Source of the DNA: Phycisphaeraceae bacterium
GTDB lineage: Bacteria > Planctomycetota > Phycisphaerae > Phycisphaerales > UBA1924
Length of the DNA stretch: 5,053 nt
Reading direction: 5' to 3'
NCBI GenBank assembly: GCA_009827205.1
Contig: WUAK01000219.1
Location: 1-5,053, forward strand
A program made the translations under genes and the position numbers. Shown one piece after another: positions 1 through 4,773 of the stretch. Every line of letters begins with the position of its first letter. The stretch's first letter is position 1. The notes beneath the pieces were generated by a model. The model worked only from the letters and a program-made list of their open reading frames with translations. It was not told where the DNA came from and searched no databases.

Positions 1-778
1 TGGTCAGTGTGATGCCATCGGGGTCGGGGCGGTTCTCAAAGTCGACGTGGTTGTCGTTGTAGCCGATGTTGCCTTCCCAGGTCGACTTGCCGCCGTGGAT
101 GAGGAGCGTGTTCGACTCGTCACCGGTCAGAGCGTCGGTACCAAGAAGCTGCCAGACGAGTTCGGCACCAGTGCCCTGGGCAACCCACTGCGGGCCGCGG
201 TTACCGATGACGGCTTCCGAAGCCTTGTATGTGTTGGTCCACTGGCCGAGACGACGGCTGTAAGGAGGGGTGTGTGCGTACGACATGTTGCCGATACCTT
301 CGACGGCACCGGAGATGCCCGACACGTCGTCTTCAGGTGTACCGCGGAACTTGGGGTCCCAGAGTGCGCGCTGTTCATCAACGGCGCCATCCGGCTCCTC
401 TGTCTCGTAGTTCTCGTAGGCGATGACCTGCGAGTTGTTCTGCTCAGCGGGGCTGACCATGAGCTCGGCGGTCACGAAGCCCTCGCCGATCAGCGGGGAG
501 AACAGGTTCGCGGTGGTGTCCTTGCCTTTGCCCAGTGTGGCGACTGTGTTATCGCCGCGGTCGATCTTACTGGCGAGCATGTAGTCGCCGTCGTTGGCGT
601 CGGCCCAGAGCACCATGCCCTGACCGATACCACGGATCTGAGTTGCGTCCTTGAGCTGACGTGCCGAGGCGCGAGCCTTGCCGAGCGCCGGCAGCAGGAT
701 GCCGATGAGCAGCGCGATGATCGCGATGACCACCAGCAGCTCGATCAGCGTGAACGCACGATTCTTGCGGGTTTCCAT
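1..778 (-). CDS. Type IV pilin-like protein with prepilin N-terminus and H-x9-DG motif (3' end missing)
   Basis: Partial gene, 259 codons visible and still open at the window edge. Seen: a short basic leader (METRKNRA), then a class III (prepilin-type) signal with Phe9 as the likely +1 residue and Glu13 at +5, then a hydrophobic helix to about residue 32. The residue before the cut is Ala8 rather than the commoner Gly. The rest is a soluble domain with no further membrane segment, and His244-x9-Asp254-Gly255 close to the visible end. Known: proteins with this N-terminus plus the H-x9-DG C-terminal motif form large paralogous families in planctomycetes and relatives. They are thought to be processed by a prepilin peptidase and exported by type II/IV-pilus-like machinery, but most have no proven role. 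Because H-x9-DG normally lies near the C-terminus, probably only a few residues are missing. The start at 778 is supported by the leader and by TTTGGAG 9 nt upstream. It is transcribed divergently from the RidA gene. Confidence 0.9.
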   Translation of the reverse strand, partial: METRKNRAFTLIELLVVIAIIALLIGILLPALGKARASARQLKDATQIRGIGQGMVLWADANDGDYMLASKIDRGDNTVATLGKGKDTTANLFSPLIGEGFVTAELMVSPAEQNNSQVIAYENYETEEPDGAVDEQRALWDPKFRGTPEDDVSGISGAVEGIGNMSYAHTPPYSRRLGQWTNTYKASEAVIGNRGPQWVAQGTGAELVWQLLGTDALTGDESNTLLIHGGKSTWEGNIGYNDNHVDFENRPDPDGITLT

Positions 779-787
779 TTCCAAATA

Positions 788-794
788 CTCCAAA
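788..794 (-). promoter_or_regulatory. Ribosome binding site of the pilin-like gene
   Basis: On the minus strand this reads TTTGGAG, with 9 nt between GGAG and the ATG at 778. It fixes the start that gives the short basic prepilin leader. Other frames open through this stretch have no comparable site. Confidence 0.6.
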
Positions 795-798
795 CCAT

Positions 799-815
799 GG
801 CTCCATTTCGGAGCC
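799..815 (-). repeat. Inverted repeat (possible 5' UTR hairpin) upstream of the pilin-like gene
   Basis: On the minus strand GGCTCC, a 5-nt loop GAAAT, then GGAGCC form a perfect 6-bp stem ending only a few bases before the Shine-Dalgarno sequence of the pilin-like gene. The CTCC in its first arm could alternatively pair with the GGAG of the ribosome binding site. A role in translation control is inference. A 6-bp repeat can also occur by chance. Confidence 0.35.
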
Positions 816-962
816 GACATTCTGAGACACTTGCCTTTAGAGGCATGGTGCCATCCTCGATCAGCACCAAGAGCGATCAGCCCTGGTACACCCGCGCCCG
901 CGACAAGACACCAACACAGCGCCGTGCCACACGGGATTTTCGAGATGTCGGTGGAGAACTGG

Positions 963-998
963 GACCGACAGTGCGGTCAAAATCGGCGGCATACCGCC
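963..998. repeat. Two adjacent short hairpins in the intergenic region
   Basis: GACCG (963-967) pairs with CGGTC (974-978) across a 6-nt loop. GGCGG (985-989) pairs with CCGCC (994-998) across a 4-nt loop. The two are separated by AAAATC. Read on the minus strand, the second stem is followed by GATTTT, a weak terminator- or attenuator-like arrangement in what would be the long leader of the pilin-like gene if transcription starts upstream of it. Stems are only 5 bp, so functional status is uncertain. Confidence 0.3.
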
Positions 999-1078
999 AA
1001 CATGAGGGCATGGAAATGTGCTCCGTCTTGCCCCAATCCTTCACCCGCTCTTGAACGTTCAGCGAGCATATGTCTATC

Positions 1079-1103
1079 CGCAACACATTCTGGGACGGTT
1101 GCG
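1079..1103. repeat. Inverted repeat CGCAAC-N13-GTTGCG upstream of the RidA gene
   Basis: Two perfect 6-base arms (1079-1084 and 1098-1103) lie 76 nt before the RidA start. The right arm overlaps the weak -35 candidate TTGCGA. The geometry (arm centres about 19 bp apart, close to two helical turns) would suit a dimeric repressor, but no regulator is known and the repeat may be chance. Confidence 0.25.
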
Positions 1104-1164
1104 ACTTCGTGGTAGTTTAGGATATGCCAATCCGAGCCGCAACCGGCAGAACCCATGATCACAC

Positions 1165-1170
1165 GGAGAG
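1165..1170 (+). promoter_or_regulatory. Ribosome binding site deciding the RidA start
   Basis: GGAGAG, with 10 nt between GGAG and the ATG at 1179. The alternative in-frame ATG at 1155 has no comparable site upstream and would add MITRRASA, which does not resemble the family N-terminus. The later start is therefore preferred. Confidence 0.55.
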
Positions 1171-1178
1171 CATCAGCG

Positions 1179-1673
1179 ATGTCGCAAGTAAGCCCGATTA
1201 CCCGTACACATATCGAACACGAACTCGCTGAGTTAGGCCTGAGCCTCCCAAATCCGGCAAAGCCTATCGCGGCTTATGTCCCGACAGTGAGATCGGGCAA
1301 CCAGGTCATCGTCTCTGGTCAGATTCCGGTTGTGGACGGCAAGCTCATCGCGGAGGGGCTCGTTCCGACGGATGTCACTGAAGAGGAAGCCCAACGCTGT
1401 GCAAGAAGATGCGTGCTCAATGGACTCGCGGCCGTGTTCGCTGAAATCGGAGCTGACGAGGGTATCGTCAAAGTCCTCAAGCTCGGGTGCTTCGTTGCTT
1501 CACCATCCGATTACGGGAATCACCCCTTTGTTGCCAACGGAGCAAGCGAACTGCTCGCGCAGGTCATGGGAGAAGCAGGTCGTCACGCCAGGGCGGCGGT
1601 CGGCTGCTCAAGTCTGCCAATCAACGCCCCGGTCGAGATCGAGATGCTTGTAGAGGTCGGGCCCGTCGGCTGA
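1179..1673 (+). CDS. RidA/YjgF/UK114-family protein (probable imine/enamine deaminase)
   Basis: 164 residues with the ATG at 1179. Family knowledge: RidA proteins are small trimers that hydrolyse reactive imine/enamine intermediates such as 2-aminoacrylate, formed by PLP enzymes acting on serine or threonine, and so protect other PLP enzymes in the cytosol. Seen: the longer (about 150-residue) subgroup pattern, with an N-terminal helix IEHELAELGL (12-21), Pro-rich linker, AYVPTVRSGNQVIVSGQIPV (32-51, including the SGQIPV core), and a C-terminal block HARAAVGCSSLPINAPVEIEM (136-156). Arg138 aligns with the catalytic arginine of E. coli RidA (Arg105) and Glu153 with its conserved glutamate. Deaminase activity is therefore plausible, but this subgroup is less characterised than archetypal RidA, so no gene symbol is assigned. 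The gene is monocistronic in this window and its stop codon directly abuts the stop of the convergent transaldolase gene. Confidence 0.92.
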   Translation: MSQVSPITRTHIEHELAELGLSLPNPAKPIAAYVPTVRSGNQVIVSGQIPVVDGKLIAEGLVPTDVTEEEAQRCARRCVLNGLAAVFAEIGADEGIVKVLKLGCFVASPSDYGNHPFVANGASELLAQVMGEAGRHARAAVGCSSLPINAPVEIEMLVEVGPVG

Positions 1674-1681
1674 TCAGCCGA
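1666..1681. terminator. 16-bp palindrome spanning two convergent stop codons (possible bidirectional terminator)
   Basis: TCGGCTGA followed by its exact reverse complement TCAGCCGA, centred on the boundary between the RidA stop (1671-1673) and the transaldolase stop (1674-1676). RNA from either strand could form a 6-bp stem with a GATC loop. There is no U-run on either side, so it is not a textbook intrinsic terminator. Six of the sixteen bases are palindromic simply because two TGA stops abut. Confidence 0.35.
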
Positions 1682-2318
1682 ACGCCTTGTTGTAATCGGC
1701 CAGGAACTTCTCGAGACCGATATCAGTCAGCGGGTGCTTGAGAAGCTGACGAATCACACTCATCGGAACCGTCGCGACGTCCGCACCGGCCAGTGCGCAG
1801 TCAACCATGTGCTTCGGGTGACGGATCGAAGCCGCGAGCAGCTTGGTCGGGAATCCGAAGTTGTCATAGATGGCTCGGATCTGCGCGATCAGGTCCATGC
1901 CATCCTGGCTGATGTCATCAAGCCTTCCAATGAATGGGCTAATCAAGAAAGCCCCGGCCTTGGCGACAAGCATGGCTTGCATCGGTTGAAAGCAGAGGGT
2001 CATGTTTGTGTGAGTGCCCTCGTCCGCGAGTGCTTTGCACGCCTTAAGTCCATCGATCGTGCACGGGAGTTTTACGACGATATTCTCAGCGATCTTGGCT
2101 CGTTCTCGCCCCTCAGTAAGCATCCCCTTGAAGTCAACAGCAATGACCTCAGCTGATACTGGTCCCTGAACAACCTCACAAATCTCCTCGAGTCGCTTGC
2201 CGTAGTCGATTCCTTCTTTGGCAATTAGAGACGGGTTTGTGGTCACCCCGTCCAAGACACCGAGGTCGTTGGCTTCTTTGATCTCGTCGATGTTCGCGGT
2301 GTCGATGTACAGTTCCAA
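1674..2318 (-). CDS. Transaldolase, small FSA/TalC-type
   Basis: 214 residues, a normal length for this single-domain TIM-barrel family. It should move a dihydroxyacetone unit between sugar phosphates in the non-oxidative pentose phosphate pathway, in the cytosol. Seen: MELYIDTAN at the N-terminus with Asp6, TTNPSL at 26-31 with Asn28, IVVKLP at 80-85 with Lys83 as the Schiff-base lysine, THTNMTLCF at 102-110, SPFIGRLDD at 127-135, and a typical KFLADYNKAFG ending. Known: E. coli fructose-6-phosphate aldolase has Tyr at the position of Phe129, and Phe there is typical of true transaldolases, so transaldolase is favoured over aldolase. The segment FQPMQAM (110-116) differs from the common FSxxQAL form. 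The start is TTG at 2318, behind GGAG with a 7-nt spacer; the protein begins exactly at the family N-terminus and I found no upstream ATG in this frame close by. It lies 47 nt downstream of the ligase gene and is probably in the same operon. Confidence 0.93.
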   Translation of the reverse strand: MELYIDTANIDEIKEANDLGVLDGVTTNPSLIAKEGIDYGKRLEEICEVVQGPVSAEVIAVDFKGMLTEGRERAKIAENIVVKLPCTIDGLKACKALADEGTHTNMTLCFQPMQAMLVAKAGAFLISPFIGRLDDISQDGMDLIAQIRAIYDNFGFPTKLLAASIRHPKHMVDCALAGADVATVPMSVIRQLLKHPLTDIGLEKFLADYNKAFG

Positions 2319-2325
2319 GGCGGGT

Positions 2326-2329
2326 CTCC
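2326..2329 (-). promoter_or_regulatory. Ribosome binding site of the transaldolase (TTG start)
   Basis: Minus-strand GGAG with a 7-nt spacer before TTG at 2318-2316. The spacing is ideal and supports TTG as the true initiator. It lies inside the 47-nt gap after the ligase stop codon. Confidence 0.6.
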
Positions 2330-2365
2330 GGGTTGCGGCGGTGATCGGACCGAGTCTGGCTGAGT

Positions 2366-3847
2366 TTAGACCTCGGTTTGGACAGGCAGCATCTTGTGGA
2401 GATCCTTCCTCAGGATCTTCCCAACCGGGTTACGGGGCAACGCCTCAACGATGTGCACCTCTCGTGGGCACTTGTATCCCGGGAGCTGGTCCCGGCACCA
2501 GACCCGCAGCTCATCCGTAGTTGCCTGGCCGCCCTCGATAAGCTCAACAAACGCAACGATCACTTCGCCACGCACCGGGTCATTGACCCCAATGACTCCA
2601 GAGGCCTCTACCGCGTTGTGCTTGTTGAGAATCTCTTCCACTTCACGCGGGAAGACATTCTCACCGCCAACGATGATCATCTCTTTGATTCGGCCCGTGA
2701 TGTAGAGATAGCCATCCTCGTCTATACGAGCGATGTCACCGGTACGCATATAGCCCTGATCATCAATGGCGTTTACGGTATCAGACTTTCTTTTGTAGTA
2801 CCCAGCCATGAGATTCGGACCGCGCAGTCGAAGCTCGCCTTCCTGACCAACAGACAACTCTTCTTCTGTGTTTGGATCGACGATACGCTGTTCGATCTGA
2901 GGAAGCGGCTTACCGACAGAGTGCCGCTTTGTGCAATCAGGCAAGCTGACATTGGTCGCGGGTGAGAGTTCGGTCATCCCGAAGCCTTCGCAGATCTTGA
3001 TCCCAAATTTCTCACGGAAGCGTTCGAGTGTCGCGTCGGGTAATGGTTCGGCGCCAGATACCATGATCTTCATTGACAAGAAGTCGCCAGGCTTTCCTGA
3101 TTTTGCGTTTATGAGCGCCGCGTACATCGACGGGATACCGATAAAGACTGTCGCGTGATGCGTACGAGCGAGTTCGAATATCTTGGGCGGAGAAAACCGC
3201 GCTGTGTAAACGACCTTTGCGCCATATACCAGTGGTGTGAGCGTGAGCTGGGTCACGCCAAAGCAGTGGAACTGAGGCAGCACACCCAGGAAGGTGTCGT
3301 GCTTGGAGGCGTTCATTCCCTGAGCGCCCTGATGGATATTACTGATCAGATTGCCGTGCGTGAGCATGACACCTTTGGGCTTGCCAGTGGTGCCGCTTGT
3401 GTAGAGCAGCGCTGCGAGATCTTCATCTCTCTTGAGCGAGGGCCACCTGAGCGACGGGACAGATTTGAAGTCAATCTTGTCCATCTCAATGACAGCGGGC
3501 ACATTCGGCCTGTAGCCAACGGCATCGAGCATCGGCCCGACCGTCACGACCGCGTCTATCCCAGAGTGCTCAACTACGTAATCGAGTTCTTCTTCTTTGA
3601 GCAGGTAATTCAGAGGCACGATCACTCGGCCAAGCATCCAGCTTGCAAGGGCAGCGATCGGGAAGGCCGCGCTCGTTGGAAGCATCAAGCCGATCTGTGG
3701 AGCCGAAGATCGCTTCTCGATCTCATCTGCGACATGGAACGCGGCCACGATGAGCTCGGCCCCGGTGTAGGATCCCCTATCGTCGACCACGAGGGTCCGC
3801 CGGGCGTTGCGTAGTAGAGATCGAAATACTGGCCAGTGAACGCTCAA
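2366..3847 (-). CDS. AMP-binding acyl-acid/acyl-CoA ligase (ANL superfamily)
   Basis: 493 residues, complete, TAA stop. ANL enzymes activate a carboxylic acid with ATP to an acyl-AMP and then usually pass the acyl group to CoA. Seen, in order: core motif A3 YTSGTTGKPKGVML (149-162), the P190-191 region QFHCFGVT, GIPSMYAAL (237-245), the GEP-like SGAEPLP (264-270), A5 EGFGMTELSP (287-296), A7 YMRTGD with Asp371, A8 hinge GRIKEMIIVGGENVFP (385-400), and A10 NPVGKILRK with Lys477, the lysine needed for adenylation. All catalytic motifs are intact. There are no carrier-protein or membrane domains. The sequence resembles fatty-acid/long-chain acyl ligases but is shorter than E. coli FadD; substrate and acceptor (CoA or ACP) cannot be read from the sequence. 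The start is TTG at 3847, behind AAAGGA with a 5-nt spacer. An in-frame TGA lies 8 codons upstream, so no earlier start exists. Confidence 0.93.
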   Translation of the reverse strand: MSVHWPVFRSLLRNARRTLVVDDRGSYTGAELIVAAFHVADEIEKRSSAPQIGLMLPTSAAFPIAALASWMLGRVIVPLNYLLKEEELDYVVEHSGIDAVVTVGPMLDAVGYRPNVPAVIEMDKIDFKSVPSLRWPSLKRDEDLAALLYTSGTTGKPKGVMLTHGNLISNIHQGAQGMNASKHDTFLGVLPQFHCFGVTQLTLTPLVYGAKVVYTARFSPPKIFELARTHHATVFIGIPSMYAALINAKSGKPGDFLSMKIMVSGAEPLPDATLERFREKFGIKICEGFGMTELSPATNVSLPDCTKRHSVGKPLPQIEQRIVDPNTEEELSVGQEGELRLRGPNLMAGYYKRKSDTVNAIDDQGYMRTGDIARIDEDGYLYITGRIKEMIIVGGENVFPREVEEILNKHNAVEASGVIGVNDPVRGEVIVAFVELIEGGQATTDELRVWCRDQLPGYKCPREVHIVEALPRNPVGKILRKDLHKMLPVQTEV

Positions 3848-3852
3848 GCAGG

Positions 3853-3858
3853 TCCTTT
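3853..3858 (-). promoter_or_regulatory. Ribosome binding site of the ligase gene (TTG start)
   Basis: Minus-strand AAAGGA with a 5-nt spacer (CCTGC) before TTG at 3847-3845. With the in-frame stop just upstream and no ATG nearby, this decides the start. Confidence 0.6.
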
Positions 3859-3932
3859 CTCGGCTCGATCACGTCTTTGGCAGACACAATAGACTCCAGT
3901 TCTGGTGGAGGGATGGGCCATTTTCCGATCTT

Positions 3933-3937
3933 GGAGG
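3933..3937 (+). promoter_or_regulatory. Ribosome binding site deciding the lipoprotein start
   Basis: GGAGG lies one base before an ATG at 3939, which is too close, and 10 nt before a second in-frame ATG at 3948. The second start gives MRSISKLL, a standard basic lipoprotein n-region, so 3948 is preferred. Confidence 0.6.
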
Positions 3938-3947
3938 CATGCAAAGC

Positions 3948-4703
3948 ATGAGATCAATCAGCAAGCTTCTGATTCTGGCGACCTTCGCTGCACTCACGCT
4001 CCCAACCCTTGTCGGCTGCCAGTCCAGCCGAGGGGCGAGCACGGTGACCCCGTCCTACGTCTCGCTTTACCGGGCGGGTGAGTACGAACAGGCTTACGAA
4101 GCTGCCAAGGCCTTCCCGACCACATATCACGGCAGCGAACGACTGATTGCGGGCATGTCTCTCGCTGCCCAGGGAAACGATCAGGAAGCCAAGACCTGGC
4201 TACAACCCCTGATGCACTCCAGTGATCGTGAGATCCGGGGCAGAGCCCAGGCCACGATGGGCCTTATTCTTGCCAAAGAACGATCACACAAGGACGCAGC
4301 CCAGCACCTAGATAATGCATCCAACGCTCTATCTGGCCCCCTAAAAGGGTGGGCGGCTCACTATGGTGCCCGGGAATACGAGAAATCGGGTGACCAGCTC
4401 CGTGCGGGGCGCATGCGTTCAGTTGCAAACCTCCGCGGCCCTGCGACCACCGCTTCGTTGCCGAGTGGGGATTTCACGGTTCAACTCGGCAGTTTCTCAT
4501 CGAGAAGTCGAGCTCAATCACGGGTGAGAGACACCGCCCCTGCAGCAGTCAACGCGGGCTATGAGAAACCCCGCGTCGAGATGACGATGTCGGGTAGCAG
4601 GCCGCTCTACGCGGTCCGAGTCGGCCATTTTCAGAGCCCAGAGGCCGCAAAGGCCGCATCAGCGAATTTCCCCGGGGATACCGCCGTTATCCGGATGAAC
4701 TGA
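3948..4703 (+). CDS. Lipoprotein with TPR-like repeats and C-terminal SPOR domain
   Basis: 251 residues from the ATG at 3948 (254 from 3939). Seen: a lipoprotein signal with basic MRSISK, hydrophobic stretch 7-20 and lipobox LVGC, with lipidated Cys24; a Ser/Thr-rich linker; an alpha-helical region, about 36-160, with TPR-like elements such as LYRAGEYEQAYEAAKAF and IAGMSLAAQGNDQEAKTWL; a short linker; and a SPOR domain from about 174 to the end, recognisable by DFTVQLGSFSSRSRAQSRV and PLYAVRVGHFQSPEAAKAA. Known: SPOR domains bind glycan strands stripped of stem peptides, often at division sites, and TPRs bind protein partners. Inferred role: an envelope lipoprotein tethering a partner to peptidoglycan. 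Residues 25 and 26 are Gln-Ser, with no inner-membrane retention Asp at +2, which by the E. coli rule would suit the outer membrane; that rule may not hold here. It is divergent from the ligase and lies 70 nt before another exported-protein gene. The SPOR call is strong, the TPR boundaries less so. Confidence 0.88.
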   Translation: MRSISKLLILATFAALTLPTLVGCQSSRGASTVTPSYVSLYRAGEYEQAYEAAKAFPTTYHGSERLIAGMSLAAQGNDQEAKTWLQPLMHSSDREIRGRAQATMGLILAKERSHKDAAQHLDNASNALSGPLKGWAAHYGAREYEKSGDQLRAGRMRSVANLRGPATTASLPSGDFTVQLGSFSSRSRAQSRVRDTAPAAVNAGYEKPRVEMTMSGSRPLYAVRVGHFQSPEAAKAASANFPGDTAVIRMN

Positions 4704-4734
4704 CTGTTCATGGAACCAAACTTCCAGATAAGCG

Positions 4735-4749
4735 TCTGATACCATCAGA
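4735..4749 (+). repeat. Short inverted repeat after the SPOR lipoprotein gene
   Basis: TCTGAT, loop ACC, ATCAGA: a perfect 6-bp stem between the lipoprotein stop and the next ribosome binding site. It is AT-rich in the stem and has no U-run, so it is unlikely to stop transcription. It could shape the intergenic mRNA or be chance. Confidence 0.3.
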
Positions 4750-4762
4750 TCGTGACTTTGGG

Positions 4763-4769
4763 AGGAGGT
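4763..4769 (+). promoter_or_regulatory. Consensus ribosome binding site AGGAGGT
   Basis: AGGAGGT is a full anti-16S match, with 4 nt before the ATG at 4774. It is the strongest ribosome binding site in the window and makes the short, truncated downstream frame a convincing gene. Confidence 0.75.
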
Positions 4770-4773
4770 CCGT

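Larger units (their letters stand above)
779..1178. other. Divergent intergenic region between the pilin-like and RidA genes
   Basis: No credible gene is visible in these 400 bases. The frames open through it continue antisense to the pilin-like gene or lack a ribosome binding site, and none looks like a protein family I recognise. It should hold promoters for both flanking genes. Towards RidA, TTGCGA at 1099-1104 followed 18 nt later by TATGCC is a poor sigma-70 match (TAGGAT at 1118-1123 looks more like a -10 box but is badly spaced). Towards the pilin-like gene, minus-strand TTGACC (981-976) is a good -35 candidate without a good -10 box. Short inverted repeats lie at 799-815, 963-978, 985-998, 1052-1061 and 1079-1103. 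Confidence 0.6.
3848..3947. promoter_or_regulatory. Divergent promoter region between the ligase and SPOR lipoprotein genes
   Basis: About 100 bases between two divergent starts, so both promoters should lie here. On the plus strand TTGGCA (3877-3882) matches a -35 box at 5 of 6 positions but has no good -10 box at the right distance. On the minus strand TATTGT (3892-3887) is a fair -10 box without a good -35 box. The promoters are inferred from gene layout, not clearly read. There is no strong inverted repeat apart from CCAG-TT-CTGG at 3896-3905. Confidence 0.35.

Noticed and set aside
47..1054. Long plus-strand open frame (335 codons) across the left edge and intergenic region
   Set aside because: It is antisense to the clear pilin-like gene for most of its length, has no family-like sequence or ribosome binding site, and runs on only because stops are sparse in the complementary frame.
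1053..1060. GAACGTTC as a LexA/SOS box
   Set aside because: Known Gram-positive-type LexA boxes have the form GAAC-N4-GTTC; here the half-sites abut with no spacer and the downstream gene is not an SOS gene.
877..1162. Small minus-strand open frames in the intergenic region (61 and 69 codons)
   Set aside because: They overlap each other, have no convincing ribosome binding site or recognisable protein features, and one runs against the RidA start region.
1155..1178. Upstream ATG as the RidA start
   Set aside because: The added residues MITRRASA do not fit the family and there is no ribosome binding site before it, whereas the ATG at 1179 has GGAG at good spacing.
1734..2156. Plus-strand open frame of 140 codons
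   Set aside because: Antisense shadow of the transaldolase; no domain or ribosome binding site.
2378..2965. Plus-strand open frame of 195 codons
   Set aside because: Antisense shadow of the C-terminal half of the ligase; no domain, no credible start site.
3155..3814. Plus-strand open frame of 219 codons
   Set aside because: It lies wholly antisense to the ligase gene, whose motifs are intact. The translation has no recognisable domain and an unnatural abundance of Arg, His and Glu.
4735..4749. Hairpin after the lipoprotein gene as an intrinsic terminator
   Set aside because: The stem is short and AT-rich and there is no U-run; the downstream gene follows at once with a consensus ribosome binding site, so read-through is more likely.
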